Counted from the stretch's first letter, positions 8,856 to 18,450 are shown. The stretch: DNA of 64,000 bases from Riemerella anatipestifer (GCF_035666175.1 NZ_CP142016.1:372001-436000); one strand, 5' to 3'. The notes: a model not told the origin generated them from the sequence alone. Numbers and translations: made by a program.

Positions 8856-9347
8856 ATGAAAAAACTACTTTTTACTGGACTTATAGGAGCTTTATCTTTA
8901 TCTGCATGCTCCACAGTACAGAAAGGTCAACAAGCTCAAAATCAGCGTTCAGACTTTATGAAACTTAAAGGAACTTGGGAAGTTGCAAGTGTTAATTACG
9001 ATAAAAACTATAAAATTAAACCTTTTGATGAAGGTGTAGATGCTAAATGTTTTTTGGGAAGTACTTGGTCTTTAGTACCTAATAATTGGACTGGCAGCTA
9101 CACTCTTAGTGGAAATAATGGTTGTCCAGCGATATCTCAGCCTATCAAATTTGAAGTGGTAAATGGAAATCAGTTTCAGTTTAAAAAAATACACTCTGGA
9201 GAAAAAGCTAAACAAAATGTTTCTGGGTATGTATTAGAATTTCAAAACCAAACAGATAACTCATTTACATTAGTTCAGAATGTTCCATTCGAAGGTAACT
9301 ATATAAAAGTGTATTATGAATTTCAAAAAGTTAATCAATCTAAATAA
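8856..9347 (+). CDS. Lipocalin-like lipoprotein
   Basis: 163 residues. The lipoprotein signal peptide has lipobox LSAC (Cys18). The mature part begins with the lipocalin-type GTWEV motif and contains two cysteines that could pair (KCFLGS and NGCPAI). It is probably an outer-membrane or periplasmic lipid or hydrophobic-ligand binder. It lies 8 bp before the OmpA-family lipoprotein gene, and the two form an operon ending at the terminator at 10069. Ligand unknown. Confidence 0.82.
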   Translation: MKKLLFTGLIGALSLSACSTVQKGQQAQNQRSDFMKLKGTWEVASVNYDKNYKIKPFDEGVDAKCFLGSTWSLVPNNWTGSYTLSGNNGCPAISQPIKFEVVNGNQFQFKKIHSGEKAKQNVSGYVLEFQNQTDNSFTLVQNVPFEGNYIKVYYEFQKVNQSK

Positions 9348-9355
9348 ACTATAAA

Positions 9356-10048
9356 ATGAAAATATTTAATAAAACCAATATAGCAGCATTATTTTTATCA
9401 GGAAGTTTGCTACTTACAAGTTGCGAATCCGTTCAAAATGCTAATAATCAACAAAAAGGAACTGCTATAGGTGCCGCTGCTGGTGCTGTTTTAGGAGGTA
9501 TACTAGGTAATAATATAGGCAATGGTAGAAATGCTCCTGCTGGTGCTGTTTTAGGCGGTATCATTGGAGGTGTTGCTGGTAATGTTATCGGCAGCAAAAT
9601 GGACAAACAAGCCAAAGAAATTAAAGAAGCCTTACCTGGTGCGGAAGTAGAAAGAGTAAATGAAGGTATTAAAATTACCCTTAATGAAAATACGGTTAAT
9701 TTCGGATTTGATTCTGCTAACCTTACTTCTGTAGCAAAAACCAATTTGGATAAGTTAGCCCAAGTTCTTAAGAATAACCCTGATACCAACATCAATGTTT
9801 ATGGGCACACAGACAGTAGAGGAGCTGATGATTATAACTTAAGACTTTCTGAGAGAAGAGCTAATGCAGTAGTAAGCTATCTTTCTTCTCTTGGTATAGC
9901 ATCTAGTAGAATGATTGCTAAAGGAGTAGGTGAAGCCGAACCTATTGCTAGTAACGACACAGACGAAGGAAGAGCAAAAAATAGACGAGTGGAGTTCGCT
10001 ATCACTGCTAACGAAAATATGATAAAAGAGGCTCAGAAAGGAAACTAA
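9356..10048 (+). CDS. OmpA-family peptidoglycan-binding lipoprotein with glycine zipper
   Basis: 230 residues. A lipobox (LLTSC) is followed by glycine-zipper segments (about residues 40-80, repeated AGAVLGGI) that resemble membrane-inserting YmgG/OmpA-linker repeats. An OmpA C-terminal domain (about 105-220) has YGHTDSRGADDYNLRLSERR and NRRVEF, which bind diaminopimelate of peptidoglycan. It should tether the outer membrane to the wall. Coupled to the lipocalin-like gene 8 bp upstream. Confidence 0.93.
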   Translation: MKIFNKTNIAALFLSGSLLLTSCESVQNANNQQKGTAIGAAAGAVLGGILGNNIGNGRNAPAGAVLGGIIGGVAGNVIGSKMDKQAKEIKEALPGAEVERVNEGIKITLNENTVNFGFDSANLTSVAKTNLDKLAQVLKNNPDTNINVYGHTDSRGADDYNLRLSERRANAVVSYLSSLGIASSRMIAKGVGEAEPIASNDTDEGRAKNRRVEFAITANENMIKEAQKGN

Positions 10049-10068
10049 TCTAGACTCTATATAAAATC

Positions 10069-10097
10069 AAAACCGCATTTAGTTGCGGTTTTTTTAT
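10069..10097 (+). terminator. Rho-independent terminator
   Basis: A 9-bp stem AAAACCGCA/TGCGGTTTT with a 6-nt loop and a T run follows the OmpA-family gene. Confidence 0.9.
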
Positions 10098-10114
10098 TTT
10101 TATGGTTATCTTTG
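10083..10114 (+). promoter_or_regulatory. Bacteroidota promoter for the UbiA-DprE1-like operon
   Basis: TTG at 10083-10085 and TATCTTTG at 10107-10114 are 21 bp apart. They lie 16 bp before the ATG at 10131 and overlap the upstream terminator. This argues against the longer reading frame that opens at 10083. Confidence 0.6.
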
Positions 10115-10130
10115 TGCTTTGCAAAAACTT

Positions 10131-11021
10131 ATGAAGAAATATTTTAATCTACTTAGAGTAGAGCAATGGGTAAAAAACCTTTTTATATTTGTTCCTCTTC
10201 TATTTTCAGGTAAAATACTTGAGGTTGATTTATTTTATCTTAGTTTTTTTGCGTTTCTTATTTTTTCACTCACAGCAAGTAGCATCTATATCATCAACGA
10301 TTATATGGATATAGATTCTGACAGACAGCACCCTAAGAAAAAAAACAGACCTCTAGCCAGTGGAGCTATTTCAAAAACTACAGCTCAAATTCTTTTCAGT
10401 GGACTTATTTTATCAATCTTAGGAAGTCTATGGGTAGGACTATCAGTACTTAACATTGGTAATATATGGAAGTTCGGAAGTATTATTTTATTCTATTTTG
10501 TAATGAATTTGGCTTATACCTTCAAACTTAAACATATTGCGATTTTAGACATTACTATCATTGCAATTGGTTTCGTCCTTAGAGTATTAGCAGGAGGTTA
10601 TATTACAGGACTTATCATTACTCAATGGGCCATCTTACTTACCTTTGTTCTCGCTTTAGTTCTAGCCATAGGGAAAAGAAGAGGCGAATTAGTAAATGCT
10701 CAACTAACAGGTAAAACTAGGAAAGCATTAGACGGCTATAATATTCAGTTTGCAGATATTGCACTTTCTATTAGCTGTGCTTTGGCCATCGTTTGCTATC
10801 TTATGTTTACTTTATCTCCAGAAGTACAAGCTAGGTTTCATCCTAGAGTTTTCTATACGGTGGTTTTTGTCTTGTTTGCGTTTTTAAGGTATTTACAGCA
10901 AACTCTAGTTTACAACCGAACTGAATCTCCAACAAAAATAGTCTACAAAGACAGATACATACAAATTACATTGGTATTATGGATTGTTGTTTTTCTTTAC
11001 CAAATCTACGCTAAACAATAA
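10131..11021 (+). CDS. UbiA-family prenyltransferase, decaprenyl-phosphate phosphoribosyltransferase-like
   Basis: 296 residues from the ATG at 10131, with about eight or nine transmembrane helices. The Asp-rich motif NDYMDIDSDRQHPKKKNRP matches the UbiA subgroup that transfers 5-phosphoribose from PRPP to polyprenyl phosphate, rather than the quinone enzymes. The stop overlaps the next ATG by 1 bp, and that gene is a DprE1-like oxidase, the next enzyme in polyprenyl-phosphoryl ribose/arabinose synthesis. Lipid chain length and end product are unknown in this phylum. Confidence 0.85.
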   Translation: MKKYFNLLRVEQWVKNLFIFVPLLFSGKILEVDLFYLSFFAFLIFSLTASSIYIINDYMDIDSDRQHPKKKNRPLASGAISKTTAQILFSGLILSILGSLWVGLSVLNIGNIWKFGSIILFYFVMNLAYTFKLKHIAILDITIIAIGFVLRVLAGGYITGLIITQWAILLTFVLALVLAIGKRRGELVNAQLTGKTRKALDGYNIQFADIALSISCALAIVCYLMFTLSPEVQARFHPRVFYTVVFVLFAFLRYLQQTLVYNRTESPTKIVYKDRYIQITLVLWIVVFLYQIYAKQ

Positions 11022-12328
11022 TGAAAAATCATATACAAAAAGTCTCTAATTGGGGAAACTTTCCCATTGTTGAAAAGGAAATAGTTACAGAAGATAATCT
11101 TGAAAAAATTAAAGATTTTGTTAAAAGTCGTCCCGAAGTTATCGCCAGAGGAAATGGCAGATGTTACGGAGATGCTTCTTTAGGTGAACACATTTTCTCA
11201 ACAAAAAGACTCAACAAATTTATTAGTTTTGATAGACTGAACGGAATTATTGAGTGCGAAGCAGGTGTTCTTCTTTCCGAGGTTTTGGAAATTATTGTGC
11301 CACAAGGCTACTTTTTGTATGTAACTCCAGGTACTAAATACATTAGTATTGGAGGAGCCATAGCCTCTGATGTGCACGGTAAAAACCATCACGCAGAAGG
11401 CTGTTTTTCAGAATATGTTTTAGAATTTAAACTCCTGAATGCCAACGCTCAAATAATCACCTGCTCTAGAACTGAAAACGCAGACCTATTTTGGGCAACC
11501 ATTGGCGGAATGGGGCTTACAGGTATTATTTTATCGGCAAAATTTCAGCTTAAAAATATAGACACGGCTTATATCCGACAAGAAAGCATCAAAGCAAAAA
11601 ACCTAGACGAAATCTTTCAACTATTTGAAGAAAGTGAAGATTGGACTTACACCGTAGCGTGGATAGATTGTTTACAGAAAGGAGATGACATTGGTAAATC
11701 TATACTTATGAGAGGAGAACACGCTCTAAAAGATGAACTTGCTTCTAAGCTAGCTAAAAATCCTTTAGTTCTAAAGCCTAAATTAAAACCAAGTGTTCCT
11801 TTTTATTTTCCAAATTTTATTCTAAACCAATGGACTGTAAAGATCTTCAATTGGCTTTATTACAAAAAACAGTCAAAAAAAATCGTCAAAAATATCATTG
11901 ATTATGAAACCTTTTTCTACCCTTTAGATGTCATCAATGATTGGAATAAAATCTATGGTAAAAATGGTTTTATACAATACCAAATGGTAATCCCGAAAGA
12001 CAAAGGCAAAGAAAGTATGGAACGAATTTTAAAAACCATTGCTCATAGTGGTAATGGCTCTTTTTTAGCGGTACTAAAGTTATTTGGAAAGAATAATCCA
12101 GAAGCATACAACTCCTTCCCTTTTGAAGGTTATACCCTTGCACTAGATTTTAAAGTGAATAAAAAGCTCAAAAAACTCGTTGAAGATTTAGACCAAATTG
12201 TATTGGATTTGGGTGGCAGAATTTACCTTACCAAAGATAGTATGAGTAATCCTCAACTGACTAACTATCTCAAAAATGTAGATAATCATAAATTTAGGTC
12301 TTTACAAAGAAAAAGAATTACGAATTAA
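11021..12328 (+). CDS. FAD-linked oxidase, DprE1-like (decaprenylphosphoryl-ribose 2'-oxidase family)
   Basis: 435 residues. An N-terminal FAD-binding PCMH fold shows ARGNGRCYGDASLGE, then TPGTKYISIGGAIASDVHGK, where the His-Gly region holds FAD. An ALO-type C-terminal domain follows. Coupling to the UbiA gene (TAATG overlap) supports 2'-oxidation of polyprenylphosphoryl-ribose. DprE2, the SDR that completes epimerisation to arabinose, is not next door; the following gene is GSCFA. Either DprE2 lies elsewhere or the keto-sugar has another fate. Confidence 0.85.
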   Translation: MKNHIQKVSNWGNFPIVEKEIVTEDNLEKIKDFVKSRPEVIARGNGRCYGDASLGEHIFSTKRLNKFISFDRLNGIIECEAGVLLSEVLEIIVPQGYFLYVTPGTKYISIGGAIASDVHGKNHHAEGCFSEYVLEFKLLNANAQIITCSRTENADLFWATIGGMGLTGIILSAKFQLKNIDTAYIRQESIKAKNLDEIFQLFEESEDWTYTVAWIDCLQKGDDIGKSILMRGEHALKDELASKLAKNPLVLKPKLKPSVPFYFPNFILNQWTVKIFNWLYYKKQSKKIVKNIIDYETFFYPLDVINDWNKIYGKNGFIQYQMVIPKDKGKESMERILKTIAHSGNGSFLAVLKLFGKNNPEAYNSFPFEGYTLALDFKVNKKLKKLVEDLDQIVLDLGGRIYLTKDSMSNPQLTNYLKNVDNHKFRSLQRKRITN

Positions 12329-12340
12329 AATCTTACTAAA

Positions 12341-13300
12341 TTGAAATTCAGAACCGAAGTTAATCTTACGCCTTCCTCAAAAAAAATAGAAATTACAGAC
12401 CAAGTTTTTTCTATAGGCTCTTGCTTTGCTTCGGAAATGAGTAACCGACTGTCAGAGGGACAAATAAGATGTTTGAATAATCCTTTTGGGACGCTATTTA
12501 ATCCGTTTTCTATTGCCAATGCTTTAGAAAAAATAGTTCATTCTGAATGTTATCAAGAGAAAGATTTGGTTAATCATCGTGGTTATTACCTTTCGTTTGA
12601 CCATCATACCTCGTTTGACGGTATCTCTGAAACTACTACTTTAGATAAAATAAACACCGAACTAGCCAATGCTCATTCATTTTTAAAAAACGCTTCTTGG
12701 GTTATTATCACTTTAGGGACTTCGTTTATTTATGAGTACCTTCCCACAGGACAAAAGGTGGCTAATTGCCATAAGATGCCAAACACTCTTTTTAATAAAA
12801 GAATGCTCTCTGATGAGGAAGTGCAAACCCACATCAAAAAAGCAATAGAACTCATCAATCAACACTGTCTTAATACTGTAAATATTTTGTTTACAGTCTC
12901 TCCCATAAGGCATACTAAAGATGGTATGGTTGAAAATCAGCTTAGCAAATCAAGGCTCATCAATGCACTGCATCAAGTGGTGGCAATGTATCCAAATGCT
13001 CATTATCTGCCTATTTATGAGATTTTAATGGACGACTTAAGAGATTACAGATTTTACAAATCAGACCTAATCCACCCTAACGAACAAGCCATAGATTATA
13101 TCTTTGATAAATTTATAAAAGCCTACTGCACAGAAGACACACAAAAATTTATCATTGACAATCAGAAAATCATTTCGGCTTTAAGGCATCGTCCAACCCA
13201 TACTGAACACCCTGATTATCTAAAGTTTACAGATAATCTCAAACAAAAAATACAAGAGCAACAAGCCAAAGTTAATTTTAAAATTTTTTCAAACTTCTAA
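12341..13300 (+). CDS. GSCFA-domain protein
   Basis: 319 residues starting at a TTG (12341), the only sensible start 12 bp after the previous stop. The name-giving motif appears as SIGSCFASEM near the N terminus, followed by NPFGTLFNPFSI. The fold resembles SGNH/GDSL hydrolases, with SDLIHPNEQAIDYIF near the end as the likely Asp-His block. It sits in the run UbiA, DprE1-like, GSCFA, TatD on one strand. A role in acyl modification of a surface glycan would fit but is unproven. Confidence 0.85.
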   Translation: MKFRTEVNLTPSSKKIEITDQVFSIGSCFASEMSNRLSEGQIRCLNNPFGTLFNPFSIANALEKIVHSECYQEKDLVNHRGYYLSFDHHTSFDGISETTTLDKINTELANAHSFLKNASWVIITLGTSFIYEYLPTGQKVANCHKMPNTLFNKRMLSDEEVQTHIKKAIELINQHCLNTVNILFTVSPIRHTKDGMVENQLSKSRLINALHQVVAMYPNAHYLPIYEILMDDLRDYRFYKSDLIHPNEQAIDYIFDKFIKAYCTEDTQKFIIDNQKIISALRHRPTHTEHPDYLKFTDNLKQKIQEQQAKVNFKIFSNF

Positions 13301-13313
13301 CTTTCAATTATTT

Positions 13314-14081
13314 ATGATAGACACGCATACTCATTTATATTCAGAGGAATTTGATGAAGATAGACATTTAATGATACAAAGGGCATTAGATAAAGGAGTT
13401 ACTCATTTCTTTCTACCAGCTATCAATTCTGAATATCATGAAAAAATGCTTCATCTAGAGGCAGAATATCCTAACCAAATATCGACAATGATGGGTCTGC
13501 ACCCAACTTATATAAACCCTGAAACTTACGACCAAGAAATAAAATTGGTAAAAGACTATTTGGAGCAAAGGGATTTTTGTGCTATCGGAGAGATTGGGAT
13601 AGATCTCTATTGGGATAAAAGCCATCTAGAACTGCAAAAAGAAGCCTTTAGACTACAGATAGATTGGGCAATAGAAAAAGACCTGCCTATCGTGATACAT
13701 TCTAGAGAAAGTTTTGATGAAACTTTTGAGGTTTTAGAAGAAAAAAGACACCCTAAATTAAGAGGTATTTTCCATTGTTTTACTGGAACATTAGAACACG
13801 CTAAGCAAGCCATAGACCTCAATTTCAGTTTAGGAATAGGTGGTGTGGTTACTTTTAAAAATGGTAAAATAGACCAATTTTTAAATGAAATCCCTCTAGA
13901 GTACATCGTTTTAGAAACCGACTCGCCTTATCTAGCACCTGTACCTTACAGAGGAAAACGAAACGAATCTGCCTATCTAGAACAAATCATCGGTAAACTA
14001 GTAGATGTTTACCAAATGCCTATCAGCGAAATAGATAGGATAACCACTAACAACGCTAAGCAAATTTTTGGACTAGCTTAA
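13314..14081 (+). CDS. TatD-family metal-dependent DNase/hydrolase
   Basis: 255 residues of a TIM-barrel amidohydrolase. The first metal site is DTHTH (residues 3-7), then GLHPTY, AIGEIGID, IVIHSRES, FHCFTG and LETDSPYL in the standard TatD order. Relatives are 3'-5' exonucleases and act in DNA repair or RNA turnover. It follows the GSCFA gene by 13 bp, and a terminator starts 8 bp after its stop. Confidence 0.93.
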   Translation: MIDTHTHLYSEEFDEDRHLMIQRALDKGVTHFFLPAINSEYHEKMLHLEAEYPNQISTMMGLHPTYINPETYDQEIKLVKDYLEQRDFCAIGEIGIDLYWDKSHLELQKEAFRLQIDWAIEKDLPIVIHSRESFDETFEVLEEKRHPKLRGIFHCFTGTLEHAKQAIDLNFSLGIGGVVTFKNGKIDQFLNEIPLEYIVLETDSPYLAPVPYRGKRNESAYLEQIIGKLVDVYQMPISEIDRITTNNAKQIFGLA

Positions 14082-14088
14082 ATAAAAA

Positions 14089-14113
14089 ACACGGATAGAA
14101 AATCTATCCGTGT
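14089..14113. terminator. Bidirectional terminator between tatD and obgE
   Basis: Perfect 11-bp stem ACACGGATAGA/TCTATCCGTGT with an AAA loop. It overlaps the last codons of obgE on the minus strand. Confidence 0.88.
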
Positions 14114-15087
14114 AATTTTTTCCATATTGCATCTTTAAGTTCTGTAAGCCCTTCTCCTGTAACTCCAGAAATAAATAAGGGTTGTCTGTTTTCAGGGAAC
14201 TTAGCTGCAACTTCTTTCTTGAGTTCTTCGTCTAATAAATCAGACTTTGAAATGGAAATGATAAAATCTTTATCTAGTAACTCAGGATTGTACTCTTTAA
14301 GCTCGTTTTCAAGTATTTTGAATTCTTGGAAATAATCTTCCGCATCTGCCGGAATTAAAAAAAGAAGAATTGAGTTTCGCTCTATATGTCTTAAAAAACG
14401 ATGCCCTAGACCTTTACCTTCGGCAGCTCCTTCTATAATACCTGGTATATCTGCCATCACAAAAGACTTGTAATTACGATAATCTACAATCCCCAAGTTA
14501 GGTGTAAGCGTTGTAAAAGCATAATCGGCAATTTTAGGTTTAGCGGCAGATACTGCAGACAATAGTGTGGATTTACCCGCATTAGGAAAGCCTACCAAAC
14601 CTACATCTGCTAATACTTTTAGCTCAAACACGATATACCCTTCTTCCCCAGGAAGCCCCGGTTGTGCATAACGAGGCGTTTGGTTAGTAGCCGACTTAAA
14701 ATGCTCATTTCCTAAACCACCCTTACCGCCTTGCATTAAGATAATCTCTTGCCTATCTTCTAAAATTTCGCCTATGATTTCTCCCTCTTCATTTTTAGCG
14801 ATAGTGCCAATGGGCACCTCTATATAAACATCTTCTCCATAACGACCCGTCAACTGATTTTTACCACCTGGCTGACCGTTTTCTGCCTTGACGTGCCTTG
14901 TGTAACGCAATGGTAATAAAGTCCATTCGTGTGCATTTCCTTTCATAATGATATGACCACCACGCCCACCATCTCCACCATCAGGACCGCCTTTAGGAAT
15001 GTATTTTTCCCTTCTGAGGTGAGCTGACCCTGCACCTCCGTGCCCCGACTTACAATGGATTTTTACATAATCTACAAAATTTGACAT
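14104..15087 (-). CDS. obgE: GTPase Obg
   Basis: 327 residues. The Gly-rich Obg domain occupies residues 1-158 ([18 protein letters not shown]). The G domain follows with GFPNAGKST (G1), TTLTPNLG (switch I) and DIPGIIEGA (G3). The C-terminal OCT extension is absent, as is usual in this phylum. It acts in 50S ribosome assembly and stress control. The adenylate kinase gene lies 98 bp upstream on the same strand, with a likely terminator between. Confidence 0.97.
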   Translation of the reverse strand: MSNFVDYVKIHCKSGHGGAGSAHLRREKYIPKGGPDGGDGGRGGHIIMKGNAHEWTLLPLRYTRHVKAENGQPGGKNQLTGRYGEDVYIEVPIGTIAKNEEGEIIGEILEDRQEIILMQGGKGGLGNEHFKSATNQTPRYAQPGLPGEEGYIVFELKVLADVGLVGFPNAGKSTLLSAVSAAKPKIADYAFTTLTPNLGIVDYRNYKSFVMADIPGIIEGAAEGKGLGHRFLRHIERNSILLFLIPADAEDYFQEFKILENELKEYNPELLDKDFIISISKSDLLDEELKKEVAAKFPENRQPLFISGVTGEGLTELKDAIWKKLHG

Positions 15088-15129
15088 ATCTTATTTAATT
15101 AAATGCTTATTACACGATATAAAACAACC

Positions 15130-15166
15130 AAAAAACCATCAAAGCTTAAAACTCTGATAGTTTTTT
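15130..15166 (-). terminator. Probable terminator after adk
   Basis: On the minus strand a 15-bp stem (15152-15166 with 15130-15144, two G-T pairs) is followed by a T run. It would separate adk from obgE. Confidence 0.65.
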
Positions 15167-15185
15167 GATTATCATTCTATTGTTA

Positions 15186-15767
15186 TTATTTTAAAATCTT
15201 CTCTACTTCTGAGAAAAGTTTTTCTGCAATTTCGGAAATTTCGCCTACTCCATTTATCTCTACATATTTCCCTTGCTGCTTGTAAAGTTCTGCTACTTCG
15301 GCAGTTTTTGCATAGTATTCTTTAATTCTGTTTCTAATGATAGACTCGTCCGCATCATCTGTTCTACCACTAGTTTCACCTCTCTTAAGAAGTCTTTGAA
15401 CCAAAATTTCGTCCTCTACTACTAGCGATAAACAAATGCTTATCTCCTCATTAAGTTCGTCTTTCACAATCTTTTCTAAGGCTTCTGTCTGTGCTGCTGT
15501 TCTGGGGAAACCATCAAATATAAATCCTTTGGTATCCGTAGGTTTTCTCACCTCGTCTATTAACATATCTATGGTAACTTGGTCTGGAACTAGCTCTCCT
15601 TTATCTATATAAGATTTCGCCAATTTCCCTAGCTCAGTATCGTTTTTCATGTTATAACGGAACAAATCTCCTGTGGATATTTGTTTCAAATTGAACTTTT
15701 CAATCAGATTTTGAGCTTGAGTACCCTTACCACTTCCCGGAGGACCAAATAATACAATGTTAATCAT
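15186..15767 (-). CDS. adk: Adenylate kinase
   Basis: 193 residues, short-LID form. The P loop is GPPGSGKGTQ at residues 8-17, then STGDLFR, GFPRTAAQ and LLKRGETSGRTDDADE in the LID region. It balances ATP, ADP and AMP in the cytoplasm. hpt lies 68 bp upstream on the same strand, giving a purine pair. Confidence 0.97.
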   Translation of the reverse strand: MINIVLFGPPGSGKGTQAQNLIEKFNLKQISTGDLFRYNMKNDTELGKLAKSYIDKGELVPDQVTIDMLIDEVRKPTDTKGFIFDGFPRTAAQTEALEKIVKDELNEEISICLSLVVEDEILVQRLLKRGETSGRTDDADESIIRNRIKEYYAKTAEVAELYKQQGKYVEINGVGEISEIAEKLFSEVEKILK

Positions 15768-15835
15768 CTTTACTTCTAATTTTTAGTATATCTAAAATCG
15801 CTAAAAACACGATTTATCAATGTTAGTTTTCTTTG

Positions 15836-16393
15836 TTAATGGTTAATTCTACCTTCTTCTAATTGGTATAAATCTGGTAAATTTCTTCCTAGTTCATCAT
15901 AGTCTAAACCGTAGCCTAACACAAACTTGTTAGGGATTTCTTTTGCCACATAGTCTATGGTAAAGTCTTTCTTAAATACTTCTGGCTTTAATAAAAGAGA
16001 AGCTACTCTAAGCGACTTAGGGCGGTGTGTATTTTTAAAATATTCAAAAAGACTTTCTATGGTATTTCCTGTATCTACAATATCTTCCATAAGGATAATA
16101 TGACGCCCTTCTACCTCTTTAGTAAGTTCCATTTTAGTGTAAACAATCCCCGTAGATTGCAAACCTCCGTGATAAGAACTTACCTGAACAAAAGCTACCT
16201 CACACTTCCCTGGATAGTGTTTTAAAAAGTCTGAGAAAAACATAATCACTCCATTAAGTACTCCTATAAATACAGGTGTTTCGTCTTTATAATCTTCGTA
16301 AACTTTTAGAGCTAATGCTTTTATGTAAGTTTGTATTTCTTCGTTCTTTAAATAAGGAACAAAAGTTTTGTCATGAATTTTTACTTTTTCCAT
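15836..16393 (-). CDS. hpt: Hypoxanthine phosphoribosyltransferase
   Basis: 185 residues from the ATG at 16393. A TTG 18 bp further up lies inside the -7 element and is rejected. The PRPP loop is IILMEDIVDTGNT, and the YGLDY-type base-binding segment appears as LGYGLDYDELGRNLPDLY. It salvages hypoxanthine and guanine to their monophosphates. It lies upstream of adk. Confidence 0.95.
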   Translation of the reverse strand: MEKVKIHDKTFVPYLKNEEIQTYIKALALKVYEDYKDETPVFIGVLNGVIMFFSDFLKHYPGKCEVAFVQVSSYHGGLQSTGIVYTKMELTKEVEGRHIILMEDIVDTGNTIESLFEYFKNTHRPKSLRVASLLLKPEVFKKDFTIDYVAKEIPNKFVLGYGLDYDELGRNLPDLYQLEEGRINH

Positions 16394-16408
16394 TGTCTTT
16401 CCAAAATG

Positions 16409-16416
16409 CAAATTTA
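16409..16416 (-). promoter_or_regulatory. Bacteroidota -7 element for hpt
   Basis: The minus strand reads TAAATTTG, 15 bp before the hpt ATG. It decides the start in favour of 16393. Confidence 0.55.
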
Positions 16417-16446
16417 AGAAATTTTTAGTGGTTCATCTTTGTATCA

Positions 16447-17460
16447 CTAGTGTTTTTTTGCGTTTATGGCACTTTCTATTAGGTTTTCAGTAATTTCTAA
16501 TGCTTTTTGTTTTGAAGTACGCTCCACTTCTCTAATGTTTTGATAGCTTAATACTTCTTCTATGTTTTTAGAAAAAACAATCTTTTTACCGTACTTCATT
16601 GCATCACCATTATTACCACTTACCTTCGTTTTGCCGTAGTATTCTGTAATATTAAAAAAGTGAGTTTTCTGCTGTATAGGTGCCCAAATCAAACTAGCCT
16701 TCAGTAAATACTCATCAAATAATTCTTGTGGTACTTTCTCCGTAAAATAGGTTAATTTCAGGTTATTTAGATTTTTTTGTTCTAAACTTTTGAGCCAATC
16801 TAACTCCTCTCCCATTGCTTTCCCTAAGAAAACAACTTCGGTAGGTTCGTTAAAGTATTGACTACTTAGACTTTCCACTACCGCCTTGTAATCTCTTCGT
16901 TTTTGTGATACAATCCCTGGAATAACTAATGTTAAATCTTTATCATTAGAAAGCTCCTGCTGATATTCTGTATAAAAAAGTGGGATATGCTGATATCTAG
17001 AAGAAACCAAGTCTTCCGACAACACCCAACGACTTACCGAGTTTTGGTAAACGCTATTTTTCATCATCAGACCTTCCTTTAAAAGTAGTTTTAGCCTATA
17101 AACAGTATCTTCTTTCAATAAGACTTTTAGCAAGTCGGTATTACTCGCTTTAATAAAATTGAGATTATGGCAAATGATGGCGGTCTTATAGTTTTTAACT
17201 ATTTTATCAAAGGTATTAAAATAACGATGCACCGTCCCAACCACTACCAAATCATACTCTTTGGCTGACAATAACTTAAGTATGGTATTAGGGCTTGCTT
17301 CTATGACATTAGGCATATTTTCACCCAACAGCTTCTTTATTTTATTAGAGAAAAAATAATCCACCTCTACCCTGTTAGACGCCTCCATCAATGTTTTAAA
17401 ATTAAGAGCTATCTCTGCATGAGTGTCTAGCTCTACATAAGCTACTTTATATTTAATCAT
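16447..17460 (-). CDS. Putative GT-B-type glycosyltransferase
   Basis: 337 residues, no signal peptide or membrane segments. The alternation of Rossmann strands (VAYVELDTHAEIAL, LVVVGTVHRYF, TAIICHNLNF, LVIPGIVSQKRRDY, VVFLGKAMG) and the C-terminal GNNGDAMKYGKKIVF stretch resemble GT-B glycosyltransferases, but no family-specific catalytic motif is clear. It stands alone between hpt and a divergent CPBP protease gene. I cannot name a substrate. Confidence 0.6.
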   Translation of the reverse strand: MIKYKVAYVELDTHAEIALNFKTLMEASNRVEVDYFFSNKIKKLLGENMPNVIEASPNTILKLLSAKEYDLVVVGTVHRYFNTFDKIVKNYKTAIICHNLNFIKASNTDLLKVLLKEDTVYRLKLLLKEGLMMKNSVYQNSVSRWVLSEDLVSSRYQHIPLFYTEYQQELSNDKDLTLVIPGIVSQKRRDYKAVVESLSSQYFNEPTEVVFLGKAMGEELDWLKSLEQKNLNNLKLTYFTEKVPQELFDEYLLKASLIWAPIQQKTHFFNITEYYGKTKVSGNNGDAMKYGKKIVFSKNIEEVLSYQNIREVERTSKQKALEITENLIESAINAKKH

Positions 17461-17586
17461 TACCTTACTATTTGTGTCTTTGCATTTCTGTTAAGACTCT
17501 AGATTATCTCTCTTTATAACTCAACAAATATATAAAAATAGCCTAAGCCAAAACGGAATATTTAGGTGTTTTGATTCTAAATCCAT

Positions 17587-17594
17587 TATCTTTG
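17587..17594 (+). promoter_or_regulatory. Bacteroidota -7 element
   Basis: TATCTTTG lies 29 bp before the CPBP protease ATG. It probably drives the four-gene run to 20724. Confidence 0.55.
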
Positions 17595-17623
17595 CGAAAT
17601 CCAAACCTATTTATATTTAGTAG

Positions 17624-18436
17624 ATGAATCAAAAATTCAAATTGGGGCTTGACGGCATTGCTGTACTTATAGGGAGCTATATCGTTGCTTCGCTTATACT
17701 CGCTGTGTACACTATCGCTAATATCTTTATTTTAAAGGAAGAGGTTGCTACTTCTATGGAGCTGAATTTAATTTCATTTGTACTTTCATTGGGGCTACCT
17801 ATTGCAGCGTTTGATATTTTTATTGTAAGACCACAGACAAAAAAACCGCTCCGCTTAGGTGTAGGCAATGTAACGGCTTCTAATGTTCTTTTATCTCTAA
17901 TGATGATGGTAGGTATGGTACTGATGGCAGAAGTCCTTACTTCCTTTATCCCAACGGAAGGAGGTATATTGGGAGAACTTTACGATACTTTTATGGGAGT
18001 TTTTAAAGGAATGCTTAACGATAAGGTAGGACTTGCCATTATGGTAGTGTGCCTTGCACCTCTATTAGAAGAAGTATTATTTAGAGGCATTATACAAGGT
18101 GGACTTACAAACAAAGGCGTTACTCCTAAGAAAGCCATTGTTATCTCTGCCTTGGTATTTGGTATTGTACACGCCAATCCTTGGCAATTTGTGGGAGCGT
18201 TTTTATTGGGGCTGGTATTAGGATTAGTTTATTTCAAAACCAAATCTATTGTAATCCCTATTTTACTACACGCTTTTAACAATTTCATCTCTTATCTGAT
18301 GCTAGTCTATGCCGATACAGAACACTCTTACGAACTTTTAGGTATCAACAAAATAGTGTCTTTTATTATAGGTATGGTTATCTTCGGAGTTGCCTATTAT
18401 CTATTTATGCATAGAAAAACCCACTTTACCAAATAG
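17624..18436 (+). CDS. CPBP (Abi) family intramembrane metalloprotease
   Basis: 270 residues with about eight membrane helices. The CPBP motifs are EEVLFRG (motif 1), FGIVHANP (motif 2) and HAFNN (motif 3), which supply the Glu and His metal ligands inside the membrane. Relatives process prenylated proteins or are immunity proteins. It is first in a run with rdgB, rnz and a TIGR02757 gene. Substrate unknown. Confidence 0.9.
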   Translation: MNQKFKLGLDGIAVLIGSYIVASLILAVYTIANIFILKEEVATSMELNLISFVLSLGLPIAAFDIFIVRPQTKKPLRLGVGNVTASNVLLSLMMMVGMVLMAEVLTSFIPTEGGILGELYDTFMGVFKGMLNDKVGLAIMVVCLAPLLEEVLFRGIIQGGLTNKGVTPKKAIVISALVFGIVHANPWQFVGAFLLGLVLGLVYFKTKSIVIPILLHAFNNFISYLMLVYADTEHSYELLGINKIVSFIIGMVIFGVAYYLFMHRKTHFTK

Positions 18437-18450
18437 AAAACAATACTCTA

